DNA of 64,000 nucleotides, taken from positions 4,912,001 to 4,976,000 of the forward strand of contig NZ_LN831790.1 in the NCBI RefSeq assembly GCF_001013905.1. Direction: 5' to 3'. Made by a program: the position numbers and the translations under genes. The stretch's first letter is position 1. Each line of letters begins with the position of its first letter. The notes below the pieces were generated by a model. It was not told the origin of the DNA. It was given only the letters and a program-made list of their open reading frames with translations, and made no database searches. Shown here one piece after another: positions 18,187 through 27,914 of the stretch. The stretch comes from Streptomyces leeuwenhoekii (GTDB lineage Bacteria; Actinomycetota; Actinomycetes; Streptomycetales; Streptomycetaceae).

Positions 18187-18326
18187 GCTTTACCGAGCCC
18201 ACCGCAAGTGTGTTCTGTGGACATATGTCCGTTTGTGTGCGGTTGTTCGGGTGTCGAAAGGCCCGCGGAGGGCGTAGTGTTCAGGGGCGTCAGCAAGCAG
18301 TCACGACGTCGGGAGAGAGAGACGGC

Positions 18327-18704
18327 ATGGACCGCGGGACGGTCGGCAGTACACAGTCTGGCCGGCTTCTGGTGGAGGTGCGGGAAGAGGGCCCCAGTGC
18401 CGTCGTGACCCCGGCGGGTGAGCTGGATCACCACACCGCCGATCTGTTGCGGGAGCCACTGGAGGACTGCCTCACCAAGGGATTCGGCCGACTGGTCGTC
18501 GACTGCTCGCGCCTGGAGTTCTGCGACTCCACGGGGCTCAACGTCCTGCTGGGCGCGCGGTTGAAGGCCGAGGCGGCGGGGGGTGGTGTGCATCTGGTGG
18601 GGATGCAGCCGGTGGTGGCACGCGTGTTCGAGATCACGGGGGCGGACGCCGTCTTCACGGTCCACGACACGCTCGAGGCCGCCCTGGCCGACAACTCCGG
18701 CTGA
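18327..18704 (+). CDS. STAS-domain anti-anti-sigma factor
   Basis: A 125-residue anti-sigma factor antagonist. The STAS fold covers about residues 14-118, with the switch motif LEFCDSTGLN, whose serine is the phosphorylation site used by RsbW-type kinases. Unphosphorylated protein would sequester the anti-sigma factor and free the sigma factor. The ATG at 18327 follows GGGAGAGAGA. It is divergent from the sigma gene and followed after 236 bases by an ATPase gene that probably encodes its kinase. Confidence 0.92.
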   Translation: MDRGTVGSTQSGRLLVEVREEGPSAVVTPAGELDHHTADLLREPLEDCLTKGFGRLVVDCSRLEFCDSTGLNVLLGARLKAEAAGGGVHLVGMQPVVARVFEITGADAVFTVHDTLEAALADNSG

Positions 18705-18940
18705 ACCGCTCCCGCGGTGGCCGCGGCGTACCGTGAGCGCTCCCACGTCCGGCGATTTCCCCCCGTCCCGGTTTCTTGCCGAAGACAGGGGTGTTCCGCC
18801 GGTCCGGTCGGGCAGGAGACAACCTGAGCCTGTCGGCCGACTGGGCGCGGGACGCCCGGGGCGGAGGCATTGCTGTACTGCGTAACTGACTCTGTACGAC
18901 GTTGAAACGTGAACTGGTGAATCGGTGAGGTGAAGCGCTG

Positions 18941-19516
18941 ATGAGCACCACCCGGCCCTACTCGCCGGGCGACCGCGGTCCGGAGCCCAGCGGCGCTTCC
19001 GAGGTGCCGGAGGGGGACGTGCCCGTGACCGAGGAGCCCGTCGGCCGCGCGAAGGAGACCGTCGTGGCGGCCGGCGGTGATCCGGCCGCCCCGTCGGGGT
19101 CCGGTGGCCGCCAGGCGCGCCGGCTGAGCTTCGACGGCGAGAGCGGGGTCGTCCCCCTCGCCCGCGACTTCACCCGCCAGGCGCTGTACGCGTGGGGCTG
19201 GCTGCCCGCCGCCACCGCCGACCAGCGGGCCGCCGCGGAGGACGTCCTGCTCGTCGTGTCCGAGCTGGTCACCAACGCCTGCCTGCACGCCGAGGGGCCG
19301 GACGAGCTGCGGATCAGCTGCGACCGCAAGGTGATCCGGCTGGAGGTCTCCGACCGGGGCACCGGCCAGCCCTCCCCCCGCACCCCGCACCGCGCGGGCC
19401 GCCCCGGCGGCCACGGCATGTTCATCGTGCAGCGCCTCTGCCTGGACTGGGGCGTCGTACGGACCCCCGGCGTCGCCGGCAAGCGGGTCTGGGCGGAGCT
19501 GGGCGCTCCGGCGTAG
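18941..19516 (+). CDS. RsbW-like ATP-binding anti-sigma factor/kinase
   Basis: A 191-residue protein with about 65 disordered N-terminal residues and a GHKL ATPase domain (about 70-188). The N box is VVSELVTNACLH, the G1 box VSDRGTGQP and the G2 box GGHGMFIV, so ATP binding looks intact. Proteins like this bind a SigB-type sigma factor and phosphorylate an STAS partner; both are encoded next door. The ATG is preceded by GAGGTGAAG. The 236-base upstream gap has promoter-like sequence, so it may be expressed separately from the STAS gene. Confidence 0.88.
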   Translation: MSTTRPYSPGDRGPEPSGASEVPEGDVPVTEEPVGRAKETVVAAGGDPAAPSGSGGRQARRLSFDGESGVVPLARDFTRQALYAWGWLPAATADQRAAAEDVLLVVSELVTNACLHAEGPDELRISCDRKVIRLEVSDRGTGQPSPRTPHRAGRPGGHGMFIVQRLCLDWGVVRTPGVAGKRVWAELGAPA

Positions 19517-20076
19517 CCGACGCGCCCGCGCGCCCCCGGGCGCCGGTACGACGCGGCGTACGGGCACATCCCGCGCCCGGGCTGCCCAGTCATCCCTCCG
19601 CGGCCGTCTCCGGCGTGCGCACGCACGCCGGTGAGGCCGTCTCGGCCGTCTCCCGCGTCCGCGTGCGGGACCACGGGGCCGCCCGCTCCAGCGTGCGGCC
19701 GTCCCGCGTGCGTATCCCTTCCCGTAGGGATCTCCCCGGGCGGGACATCCCCGTACGCCCCCCCCGTACGTCAGCCCCCGGCCCGCGCGCATCCCCCTGC
19801 AAGAGATCCCGTAAGCCGGTCCTCCCTCGCGGGTGCGTCCCCCCCGGCATCCCCGTGCCGGACGGCCCGTACGCGCCTCCCCGCCCCGCCCCGCGCAGGC
19901 GTCCAGCTCGCCCCGGCGTCCTCCGGGCACCCCGTCCAGGCACCTGCTGCGGGCCACCCCGCCGCCCGGACACGCCGTGCGAGCCACCCCGCCCGGACCT
20001 CCCGTAGGGGCGCTTCCCCGCGCTGACGTCAGGGCGGACCACGAGGTCGAGGCGCTGGTGGGCCGGACACGCGGAA
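19517..20076. other. Long intergenic region, no gene seen
   Basis: About 560 bases between the ATPase end and the transporter terminator. Open frames on both strands are rich in Arg, Pro and Gly, lack initiation signals and match no family. Short local inverted repeats occur, for example CCCTTCCCGTAGGG near 19725. I see no clear function. Confidence 0.55.
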
Positions 20077-20104
20077 GGGCCGCGCACCCTCGGGTGCGCG
20101 GCCC
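20077..20104. terminator. Terminator of the peptide transporter gene
   Basis: Perfect 13-base arms GGGCCGCGCACCC / GGGTGCGCGGCCC with a two-base spacer, 36 bases after the transporter stop on the minus strand. Confidence 0.85.
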
Positions 20105-20139
20105 CTGCGTCGTTGCCGCGTGTCGGACGCCGGACGGCG

Positions 20140-21678
20140 TCAGTGCACGTCGCCCATGAGCGACTTGACCTTCCGGCGGTACATGTAGACCGCGATGCCC
20201 GCGATGGCGGCGAGCACCGCCTCCGCGGCGACCGCGCCGGTGCCGCTGAGGTCGACCCCGCCGACGGCCGGGTTGGAGAGCAGGCTCGTGATCGAGTCGC
20301 CCGCCGTGACCGCGAGGAACCACACGCCCATCATCTGGCTGGCGTACTTCGCCGGGGCCATCTTCGTGGTCACCGACAGGCCGACCGGCGAGAGGCAGAG
20401 CTCACCGGTGGTCTGGATGAGGTAGATGCCCACCAGCCACATCGGGCTGACCAGCGTGTCACCGTCGGCCATCGTCATCGGCACCAGGAAGAAGAAGAAC
20501 GACACGCCGATGATGAACAGGGCGGCGGCGAACTTGGTGACCGTGCTGGGCTCCTTGCCCTTGCGGTTCAGCCACAGCCAGATCCAGGCGAAGACCGGGG
20601 CCAGCGCCATGATGAAGACCGGGTTCAGCGACTGGTACCAGGAGGAGGGGAAGGTGAAGCCGAGCAGCGAGTCGGCGGCCTTCGTCTCACCGAACGCCTG
20701 AACCGTGGAACCGCCCTGGTCGTAGATCATCCAGAAGACGGCGGCGGCGACGAAGAACCAGATGTAGCCGGTCATCTTCGACTGCTCGGTGTCCGACAGC
20801 TCCTTGTCGCGCTTGATGCGCAGCAGGACACCCGCCGGGATGATCAGGCCGAGCACGGTCAGCGGGATCATCGCCCAGTTGAGGGTGAAGTGGCCGGTGA
20901 AGCCGACGATGCCGTAGAAGACGGCGGCGACGGCCAGCCAGATCAGGCCCTTGCGCAGCCAGGAGGCGCGCTCCGCGGTCGCCAGCGGCTTGGGGACGAC
21001 ACTGCTCTCCGGGCTGAGGTGGCGCGTGCCGATGAGGAAGGCCGCGAGGCCGATCGCCATGCCCACCGCGGCCAGGCCGAAGCCGAGGTGCCAGTTCACC
21101 TTCTGGCCCACGGTGCCGATGATCAGCGGCGCGAAGAAGGCACCCATGTTGATGCCCATGTAGAAGATGGTGAAGCCACCGTCGCGGCGCGGGTCGTCCG
21201 GACCGTCGTAGAGGTGGCCGACCATGGTGGAGATGTTGGCCTTCAGCAGGCCGGAGCCCAGCGCGACCAGTGCCAGACCGGCGAAGAACGGCGCCTGGCC
21301 GCCCGGCAGCGCCAGCACCAGATGGCCCGCCATGATCGTGAGGGCGGCGATGGCCACCGTCTTGCGGGGACCCCAGACCCGGTCGCCGAGCCAGCCGCCG
21401 GGCATGGCGAGCAGGTACACCATCGACAGGTAGACCGAGTAGATCGCGGTCGTGGTGGCGAGATCCATGCCAAGCCCGCCGCCCATGCTGCCTTCCTTGG
21501 CGTCAGGGCCGCCGGAGAGCAGATAGACGACAAGCAGGGCCCTCATGCCGTAGAAGCTGAAGCGCTCCCACATCTCGGTCATGAAGAGGGTGGCCAGTCC
21601 GCGGGGGTGGCCGAAGAAGGTCTTCTCGGAACCGGGGGTGCCCGGGCGGACCGAGTCCTTCGTCAGGCTGGACGCCAT
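20140..21678 (-). CDS. POT/PTR2-family peptide transporter
   Basis: A 512-residue proton-dependent oligopeptide transporter (major facilitator type). Family signatures are visible: WERFSFYGMRALLV in the first helix, GGWLGDRVWG, and the PTR2 motif FxxFYxxINxG as FTIFYMGINMG. About 13-14 hydrophobic helices span the protein. It imports di- and tripeptides into the cell. The ATG at 21678 has AAGGAA upstream; a longer frame is not supported. It is a single gene with its own terminator and a 530-base upstream region. Confidence 0.93.
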   Translation of the reverse strand: MASSLTKDSVRPGTPGSEKTFFGHPRGLATLFMTEMWERFSFYGMRALLVVYLLSGGPDAKEGSMGGGLGMDLATTTAIYSVYLSMVYLLAMPGGWLGDRVWGPRKTVAIAALTIMAGHLVLALPGGQAPFFAGLALVALGSGLLKANISTMVGHLYDGPDDPRRDGGFTIFYMGINMGAFFAPLIIGTVGQKVNWHLGFGLAAVGMAIGLAAFLIGTRHLSPESSVVPKPLATAERASWLRKGLIWLAVAAVFYGIVGFTGHFTLNWAMIPLTVLGLIIPAGVLLRIKRDKELSDTEQSKMTGYIWFFVAAAVFWMIYDQGGSTVQAFGETKAADSLLGFTFPSSWYQSLNPVFIMALAPVFAWIWLWLNRKGKEPSTVTKFAAALFIIGVSFFFFLVPMTMADGDTLVSPMWLVGIYLIQTTGELCLSPVGLSVTTKMAPAKYASQMMGVWFLAVTAGDSITSLLSNPAVGGVDLSGTGAVAAEAVLAAIAGIAVYMYRRKVKSLMGDVH

Positions 21679-22210
21679 GGTCGTTCCTTGCTGGTCGGGA
21701 CGCGCTCCAAAGGCGATGCGCGCCCGGTGGGGGAAGCCGGCACCGGCGGCTGGGCCGTCCACCCCACGCCTACGGGGCGCCCGCCCCGGATCACGGGGCG
21801 GCGGACGGTGACCACCGGGATCCACGCCTCGGTGCGCGGCACTGCGCGGTGAGGCCCGGCCACAGGTCGTTCCTTGTCAGGCTGATCTCGGACCAGCCCG
21901 CACACAAAAGAGACCTTCAGCGTCGTATGCCGCCAAAGGTCCCCGTGGTGCTACAGGCGTTGGTTCACCATACGGCAGGACACCGCCCGGTATGGAAGGA
22001 CTTGAGACATGGATCACAGGTGATTCCGGAACCACGGGGGCCCTTTCCAAGGTGGTTACCAGGATGGCATCCCACAGCCGCAGGCTCACCCCGAGGGTGT
22101 GCCGGGAGTGACGGAGGGGAGCCGCGGCCTTCCGCCCGGCTTGTCCGAAGGTAAGAACGGCCGTACGCATCTCACCTCGGCCGTTGGGCCGAGCGGACTA
22201 CCATCACCTC
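21679..22210. other. Divergent control region between transporter and response regulator
   Basis: About 530 bases with no gene. It is less GC-rich than the coding DNA around it, especially near 21895-22010, as expected for promoters. Several short dyads occur (for example ACCACGGGG and AAGGTGGT around 22033-22056). The regulator gene begins at the right edge without a leader. Confidence 0.55.
22199..22204 (+). promoter_or_regulatory. -10 hexamer of a probable leaderless gene
   Basis: TACCAT ends six bases before the response-regulator ATG at 22211, and no ribosome-binding site is present. Confidence 0.45.
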
Positions 22211-22888
22211 ATGACCCGTGTACTGCTCGCCGAGGACGACGCGTCCATCTCGGAGCCGCTGGCCCGCGCACTGCGCCGGGAAGGGTACGAAGTCGAGGTG
22301 CGTGAGGACGGACCCGCCGCGCTCGACGCCGGGATGCGGGGCGGCGTCGATCTGGTCGTGCTCGACCTGGGCCTGCCCGGCATGGACGGTCTGGAGGTCG
22401 CCCGCCGGCTGCGTGCCGAGGGCCACACCGTGCCGATCCTCATCCTGACCGCGCGCGCCGACGAGGTGGACACCGTCGTCGGCCTGGACGCGGGCGCCGA
22501 CGACTACGTCACCAAGCCCTTCCGCCTCGCCGAGCTGCTCGCCCGCGTCCGGGCCCTGCTGCGGCGCGGTTCCGCCGAGCCGCAGCAGCCGCCCGCGACG
22601 CACGGGGTCCGCATCGACGTCGAGTCGCACCGCGCCTGGATGGGCGACGAGGAGCTCCAGCTCACCGCCAAGGAGTTCGACCTGCTGCGGGTGCTGGTGC
22701 GCGACGCCGGCCGGGTCGTCACCCGCGACCAGCTCATGCGGGAGGTCTGGGACACCACCTGGTGGTCGTCGACCAAGACCCTCGACATGCACATCTCCTG
22801 GCTGCGCAAGAAGCTGGGGGACGACGCGGCCAACCCCCGGTACATCGCGACCGTGCGCGGCGTGGGCTTCCGCTTCGAGAAGAACTGA
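22211..22888 (+). CDS. OmpR/PhoB-family response regulator
   Basis: A 225-residue two-component regulator. The receiver domain (1-115) has the acidic pair Asp9-Asp10, phospho-acceptor Asp52 (LVVLDLGLPG) and Lys102 (TKPFRLAELL). The winged-helix output domain (about 130-225) carries LTAKEFDLLRVL and the recognition helix TKTLDMHISWLRKK. The ATG at 22211 follows TACCAT by six bases without a Shine-Dalgarno site. Its partner kinase starts 74 bases downstream. The signal and targets are unknown. Confidence 0.93.
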   Translation: MTRVLLAEDDASISEPLARALRREGYEVEVREDGPAALDAGMRGGVDLVVLDLGLPGMDGLEVARRLRAEGHTVPILILTARADEVDTVVGLDAGADDYVTKPFRLAELLARVRALLRRGSAEPQQPPATHGVRIDVESHRAWMGDEELQLTAKEFDLLRVLVRDAGRVVTRDQLMREVWDTTWWSSTKTLDMHISWLRKKLGDDAANPRYIATVRGVGFRFEKN

Positions 22889-22962
22889 GCCCGGGACGCA
22901 CCGGTGCCGGTGGGAACCGAGCCCGGCGCACCGGGCTCCGTCAGAGCCGTGGGTAAGAGGAT

Positions 22963-24231
22963 ATGCGCCGTCGACTGATCCAGTCCACGCTCGCCGTGGT
23001 GCTCGTCGTGATCGCCGTCTTCGGCGTCTCGCTCGTCATCGTCGAGACCCGCACGATCAGCAGCACCGCCCAGGAGAAGGTGGACCTGGAGGCGGCCCGG
23101 CTGGCCAGCATCGTGGACAGCCGGCTGCTCGGCACCGGACGGGTCGACCCGGACATCCTGCGCCAGCAGGTGGCGGACGACCGGTACGCCATCATCCGCA
23201 TCCCCGGCAGGCCGGTCATCGAGATCGGCGACAGGCCGGGCGGCGAGGTCATCCGCGGCGAGGCCACCGGCGAGGAGGGCGAGACGGTCGTCGTCGAGGA
23301 ACCGCGCTCCTCGGTGACCCGCGAAGTCGGCCGGACCCTGGTCATCATCGGGCTGGTGGCGCTGCTCGCGGTGGTCGCGGCGGTGGTGCTGGCCGTGCGC
23401 CAGGCCAACCGCCTCGCCTCCCCCCTCACCGACCTCGCCGAGACCGCCGAACGCCTCGGCTCCGGCGACCCGCGCCCGCGGCACAAGCGGTACGGCGTCC
23501 CGGAGCTGGACCGGGTCGCCGATGTGCTGGACGCCTCCGCCGAGCGCATCGCCCGCATGCTGACCGCCGAGCGGCGCCTGGCCGCCGACGCCTCCCACCA
23601 GCTCCGCACGCCGCTGACGGCGCTGTCGATGCGGCTGGAGGAGATCACCCTCACCGACGACCCGGAGACGGTGAAGGAGGAGGCGACGATCGCGCTGTCG
23701 CAGGTGGAGCGGTTGACGGACGTGGTGGAGAGGCTGCTGACCAACTCCCGCGACCCGCGCAACGGCTCCGCGGTCACCTTCGACCTGGACGACGTCATCC
23801 AGCAGCAGATCGCCGAGTGGCGCCCCGCCTACCGCAGCGCGGGCCGGGCCATCGTCTGCTCCGGCAAGCGGCACATGCAGGCCGTGGGCACGCCCGGCGC
23901 GGTGGCCCAGGTGCTGGCGGCGCTGATCGAGAACTCCCTCATGCACGGCGGCGGCACGGTGGCCCTGCGGACCCGGGTCACGGGGAACCAAGCGGTCGTG
24001 GAGGTCACCGACGAGGGGCCGGGCGTCCCGGCCGACCTCGGCGCGCGCATCTTCGAGCGGACGATCAGCGGCCGGAACTCGACGGGCATCGGCCTCGCGG
24101 TCGCCCGCGACCTCGCGGAGGCCGACGGCGGCCGTCTGGAGCTGCTCCAGACCAAGCCCGCGGTCTTCGGCCTGTTCCTGTCGCGCACCCCGCCCCCGAA
24201 GAAGACGGACGCGGCCCACACGGTCCGCTGA
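22963..24231 (+). CDS. Sensor histidine kinase
   Basis: A 422-residue membrane kinase. Membrane segments at about 8-27 and 124-145 enclose a 95-residue extracytoplasmic sensor of no recognised type. HAMP-like sequence follows (about 146-200), then the HisKA helix with phospho-acceptor His212 (DASHQLRTPL) and a GHKL domain with ALIENSLMHG, VTDEGPGVP and STGIGLAVARDL. It would phosphorylate the response regulator encoded upstream. The ATG is preceded by AAGAGG. The spacing suggests one operon. Confidence 0.93.
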   Translation: MRRRLIQSTLAVVLVVIAVFGVSLVIVETRTISSTAQEKVDLEAARLASIVDSRLLGTGRVDPDILRQQVADDRYAIIRIPGRPVIEIGDRPGGEVIRGEATGEEGETVVVEEPRSSVTREVGRTLVIIGLVALLAVVAAVVLAVRQANRLASPLTDLAETAERLGSGDPRPRHKRYGVPELDRVADVLDASAERIARMLTAERRLAADASHQLRTPLTALSMRLEEITLTDDPETVKEEATIALSQVERLTDVVERLLTNSRDPRNGSAVTFDLDDVIQQQIAEWRPAYRSAGRAIVCSGKRHMQAVGTPGAVAQVLAALIENSLMHGGGTVALRTRVTGNQAVVEVTDEGPGVPADLGARIFERTISGRNSTGIGLAVARDLAEADGGRLELLQTKPAVFGLFLSRTPPPKKTDAAHTVR

Positions 24232-24298
24232 CCGGCCCCACGGCCCGTCCGGCCGGGCGGCGGCGGGTACAGGCCGCGCCCGCCGGTGCCCGCGCCCG

Positions 24299-24895
24299 CT
24301 ACGGCCGGCGCCCGGCGCCCACCCGGCCCGCTCCCGGGCGGCGGCCCGTGCCGTGGCCGTCACCCGGACGCGCCGGGTGCTCGTGGTCCAGGAACGATTC
24401 CGCGCGGGACACCGTCTCCCGGGCCGGCAGGGCGCGGAAGACCCAGGTGCGGTACGACCAGAAGCGGAACAGCGTGGCGATGCCGATGCCCAGGAACTTG
24501 AAGATGTTGCTCTGCAGCGGGCTGTCCCAGCCGAAGCCGTACGTCGCCGTGTACAGCACGCCGTTCTCGATCACGAGCCCGGCCGCGCTGAACAGCAGGA
24601 ACAGCGTCATCTCCTTGGTGCGGCCGCCCTTGTCGCGGTCCCGGTACGTGAAGTAGCGGAAGCCCAGGTAGTTGAAGACGATCGCGACGATGGTGGCGAC
24701 CACACTCGCCCGGACCACCTGGAGGTCGGTCGTGTGCCGCACCAGGTTGAACACGAGCAGATTGACGAGCAGACCCGCCCCGCCCACCGCGCCGAACTTG
24801 GCGGCCTCGCGCACCAGCCGGTCGATGCGCTGCCGCACCGGCCCGCGGGGTGGTGCCGGGGGCGTCGGGGGATGCCCCGAGGAACCGCGTCCCAT
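24299..24895 (-). CDS. GtrA-family membrane protein
   Basis: A 198-residue protein with four hydrophobic helices (about residues 32-52, 60-80, 98-118 and 126-146) and the GtrA pattern FGAVGGAGLLVNL, NYLGFRYFTY and FRFWSYRTWVF. GtrA proteins are linked to transfer of lipid-linked sugars across the membrane, for example in O-antigen or cell-wall glycan modification. Long Pro/Gly/Arg-rich tails flank the domain. It converges with the histidine kinase and is divergent from purK. A role with the envelope genes further downstream is possible but not shown. Confidence 0.85.
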   Translation of the reverse strand: MGRGSSGHPPTPPAPPRGPVRQRIDRLVREAAKFGAVGGAGLLVNLLVFNLVRHTTDLQVVRASVVATIVAIVFNYLGFRYFTYRDRDKGGRTKEMTLFLLFSAAGLVIENGVLYTATYGFGWDSPLQSNIFKFLGIGIATLFRFWSYRTWVFRALPARETVSRAESFLDHEHPARPGDGHGTGRRPGAGRVGAGRRP

Positions 24896-25036
24896 GGTCG
24901 TGCAGGCCCCCGTCCGTCGGTCGGCGTCAACCCAGCCATGCTAACCACCCGCGCACGCGATCTTCCTGCGGACGAGGGCGCATCCCGCGCGGAGCGGGGC
25001 GAACCGGCCGGAGACCGGGCGGTCCTCCGTGGCCGA

Positions 25037-25042
25037 TACGCT
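25037..25042 (+). promoter_or_regulatory. -10 hexamer of purK, probable leaderless start
   Basis: TACGCT lies six bases before the purK GTG at 25049. Only a weak AGGGG is between them. Confidence 0.45.
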
Positions 25043-25048
25043 AGGGGT

Positions 25049-26209
25049 GTGACGTTCCCGGTAGTCGGTATGGTCGGCGGGGGCCAGCTCGCTCGTATGA
25101 CACACGAGGCGGGCATCCCGCTGGGCATCAGGTTCAAGCTCCTCAGTGACACTCCTCAGGACTCCGCGGCCCAGGTCGTGAACGATGTCGTCGTCGGCGA
25201 CTATCGCGATCTGGAGACCCTGCGCGCGTTCGCACGCGGCTGCGACGTGATCACCTTCGATCACGAGCACGTCCCGACCGAGCACCTCAGGGCCCTGGAG
25301 GCGGACGGCATCCCCGTGCGCCCGGGCCCGGACGCGCTCGTGCACGCCCAGGACAAGGGCGTGATGCGGGCCAAGCTCGACGCGATCGGCGTGCCCTGCC
25401 CGCGGCACCGCATCGTCGATGACCCGGCCGACGTGGCCGCCTTCGCCAGGGAGGGCCTGCCCGAAGGCGCCGAGGGCGACGGCTTCCCCGTCGTCCTGAA
25501 GACGGTGCGCGGCGGCTACGACGGCAAGGGCGTCTGGGTCGTCGACTCCGTCGAGGAGGCCGCCGAGCCCTTCCGCGCCGGTGTCCCGGTCCTCGCGGAG
25601 GAGAAGGTCGACTTCGTCCGCGAGCTCGCCGCCAACGTCGTGCGCTCGCCGCACGGCCAGGCCGTGGCGTACCCGGTGGTCGAGTCCCGCCAGGTGAACG
25701 GCGTCTGCGACACCGTCATCGCCCCCGCGCCCGACCTCGACCGGGGCCTCGCCCTCCAGGCCGAGGAGATGGCGCTGAACATCGCCAAGGAACTGGGCGT
25801 CGTCGGCCACCTCGCCGTCGAGCTGTTCCAGACCCGCGACGGGCGGATCCTCGTCAACGAGCTGGCGATGCGACCGCACAATTCCGGTCACTGGTCGATG
25901 GACGGGGCGATCACCTCCCAGTTCGCCAACCACGTCCGGGCCGTGCTCGACCTCCCGCTCGGCGACCCGCGCCCGCGCGCCCCGTGGACCGTCATGGTCA
26001 ACGTCCTCGGCGGCGACTTCCCCGACATGTACTCCGCGTACCTGCACTGCATGGCCCGCGACCCCCAGCTCAAGATCCACATGTACGGCAAGGACGTGAA
26101 GCCCGGCCGCAAGGTCGGCCACGTCAACACCTACGGCGACGACCTGGACGACGTGCTGGAGCGCGCCCGTCACGCTGCCGGTTACCTGAGAGGGACCATC
26201 ACCGAATGA
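25049..26209 (+). CDS. purK: N5-carboxyaminoimidazole ribonucleotide synthase
   Basis: A 386-residue ATP-grasp enzyme of de novo purine synthesis that carboxylates aminoimidazole ribonucleotide with ATP and bicarbonate. Motifs: [12 protein letters not shown] at the N terminus, the conserved VITFDHEHV, the ATP-grasp segment [14 protein letters not shown], and [13 protein letters not shown] near the C terminus. The GTG at 25049 is the first sensible start; the frame upstream overlaps the divergent GtrA gene. The stop overlaps purE by four bases, as is usual for purKE. Confidence 0.95.
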   Translation: MTFPVVGMVGGGQLARMTHEAGIPLGIRFKLLSDTPQDSAAQVVNDVVVGDYRDLETLRAFARGCDVITFDHEHVPTEHLRALEADGIPVRPGPDALVHAQDKGVMRAKLDAIGVPCPRHRIVDDPADVAAFAREGLPEGAEGDGFPVVLKTVRGGYDGKGVWVVDSVEEAAEPFRAGVPVLAEEKVDFVRELAANVVRSPHGQAVAYPVVESRQVNGVCDTVIAPAPDLDRGLALQAEEMALNIAKELGVVGHLAVELFQTRDGRILVNELAMRPHNSGHWSMDGAITSQFANHVRAVLDLPLGDPRPRAPWTVMVNVLGGDFPDMYSAYLHCMARDPQLKIHMYGKDVKPGRKVGHVNTYGDDLDDVLERARHAAGYLRGTITE

Positions 26210-26730
26210 GCCCCGTTGTTGGCATCGTCATGGGGTCGGACTCCGACTGGCCGGTGATGGAGGCCGCCGCCCAGGCCCTCGACGAGTTCGAGATCGCCTA
26301 CGAGGTCGACGTCGTCTCCGCGCACCGCATGCCGCGCGAGATGATCGCGTACGGCGAGCAGGCGGCCGAGCGCGGCCTGAAGGCGATCATCGCCGGTGCG
26401 GGCGGCGCCGCCCACCTGCCCGGCATGCTCGCCTCCGTCACGCCGCTGCCGGTGATCGGCGTGCCCGTGCCGCTGAAGTACCTGGACGGCATGGACAGCC
26501 TGCTGTCCATCGTGCAGATGCCGGCCGGTGTGCCCGTCGCGACCGTCTCCGTGGGCGGTGCCCGCAACGCCGGTCTCCTCGCGGCCCGCATGCTCGCCGC
26601 GCACGACGAGGAGCTGCTGGCCCGGATGCGCGAGTTCCAGCAGGAGCTGAACGACCAGGCCACCGAGAAGGGCCGCCGGCTGCGGTCCAAGGTCGAGGGA
26701 GCCGGCTCCGGCTTCGGCTTCGGGAAGTGA
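26206..26730 (+). CDS. purE: N5-carboxyaminoimidazole ribonucleotide mutase
   Basis: A 174-residue class I PurE that rearranges N5-CAIR, the PurK product, to CAIR. Signature blocks: [13 protein letters not shown] with the catalytic Ser-Asp, VSAHRMP (catalytic His), [11 protein letters not shown] and [19 protein letters not shown]. The ATG overlaps the purK stop (ATGA) and the stop overlaps the dipeptidase start, so three genes are coupled. Confidence 0.95.
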   Translation: MSPVVGIVMGSDSDWPVMEAAAQALDEFEIAYEVDVVSAHRMPREMIAYGEQAAERGLKAIIAGAGGAAHLPGMLASVTPLPVIGVPVPLKYLDGMDSLLSIVQMPAGVPVATVSVGGARNAGLLAARMLAAHDEELLARMREFQQELNDQATEKGRRLRSKVEGAGSGFGFGK

Positions 26731-27914
26731 CGCCGATGACCGCGCTGGAGGAGGCCCGGGAACTCCTGCGGGAGTTCCCGGTCGTCGACGGGCACAACGA
26801 CCTGCCGTGGGCGCTGCGCGAACAGGTGCGCTACGACCTGGCCGCGCGCGACATCGCCGCCGACCAGACCGCCCACCTGCACACCGACCTCCCCCGGCTG
26901 CGCGCGGGCGGCGTCGGCGCGCAGTACTGGTCGGTGTACGTGCGCGCGGACCTGCCCGACGCGGTCCCGGCGACGCTGGAGCAGATCGACTGCGTACGGC
27001 AGTTGCTCGACCGCTACCCCGGACAGCTGCGGCCCGCGTTCACGGCCGCGGACATGGAGGCGGCCCGCACCGAGGGCCGCATCGCCTCCCTCATGGGCGC
27101 GGAGGGCGGCCACTCGATCGCCAACTCGCTGGCCACCCTGCGGGCGCTGTACGCGCTCGGCGTGCGCTACATGACCCTCACCCACAACGACAACGTGGCG
27201 TGGGCGGACTCGGCGACCGACGAGCCGGGCGTCGGCGGACTGTCGGCCTTCGGCCGTGAGGTGGTCCGCGAGATGAACCGGCTCGGCATGCTGGTCGACC
27301 TCTCGCACGTCGCGGCGACGACGATGCGGGACGCGCTGGACACCTCCACCGCGCCGGTCATCTTCTCCCACTCGTCCGCGCGGGCGGTGTGCGACCACCC
27401 GCGCAACATCCCCGACGACGTCCTGGAGCGGCTGCCCGCCAACGGTGGCGTGGCGATGGTGACGTTCGTGCCGAAGTTCGTGCTCCAGGCGGCCGTGGAC
27501 TGGACGGCCGCGGCCGACGAGAACATGCGGGCCCACGGCCTGCACCCCCTGGACGCCGGCCCCGAGGCGATGAGGGTGCACCGCGCCTTCGAGGAGCGCC
27601 GTCCCCGTCCCGTCGCCACGGTGGCCACGGTCGCCGACCACCTCGACCACATGCGCGAGGTCGCCGGCATCGACCACCTCGGCATCGGCGGCGACTACGA
27701 CGGCACGGCCTTCACCCCCGACGGCCTCGACGACGTGTCCGGTTACCCCAACCTCATCGCCGAGCTGCTGGACCGCGGCTGGTCCAAGGCCGATCTGGCC
27801 AAGCTGACCTGGAAGAACGCGGTCCGGGTGCTGGGCGCGGCGGAGGACGTGGCCCGGGGCCTTCAGGCGACGCGCGGGCCGTCGAACGCGACGATCGAGT
27901 CGCTGGACGGCTGA
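26727..27914 (+). CDS. Membrane dipeptidase (peptidase M19), catalytically intact
   Basis: A 395-residue zinc dipeptidase of the renal-dipeptidase family, which hydrolyses dipeptides including those with a C-terminal D-residue. All metal ligands are visible: VDGHNDLPW (His, Asp), MGAEGGHS (Glu), VDLSHV (His), FSHSSAR (His) and GGDYDG (Asp). GTG at 26727 overlaps the purE stop; ATG at 26736 is an alternative. The 3' end overlaps the convergent alkene-reductase gene by 52 bases. A degenerate paralogue lies at 29517-30653. Confidence 0.92.
   Translation: MTPMTALEEARELLREFPVVDGHNDLPWALREQVRYDLAARDIAADQTAHLHTDLPRLRAGGVGAQYWSVYVRADLPDAVPATLEQIDCVRQLLDRYPGQLRPAFTAADMEAARTEGRIASLMGAEGGHSIANSLATLRALYALGVRYMTLTHNDNVAWADSATDEPGVGGLSAFGREVVREMNRLGMLVDLSHVAATTMRDALDTSTAPVIFSHSSARAVCDHPRNIPDDVLERLPANGGVAMVTFVPKFVLQAAVDWTAAADENMRAHGLHPLDAGPEAMRVHRAFEERRPRPVATVATVADHLDHMREVAGIDHLGIGGDYDGTAFTPDGLDDVSGYPNLIAELLDRGWSKADLAKLTWKNAVRVLGAAEDVARGLQATRGPSNATIESLDG

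Noticed and set aside
18219..18230. GGACATATGTCC palindrome between sigma and STAS genes
   Set aside because: Twelve bases, symmetric, but the flanks are asymmetric and it lies away from both promoters; could be chance.
19590..20087. A 165-codon minus-strand frame in the region after the ATPase
   Set aside because: Gly/Arg-rich, no family features, no ribosome-binding site; overlaps the transporter terminator.
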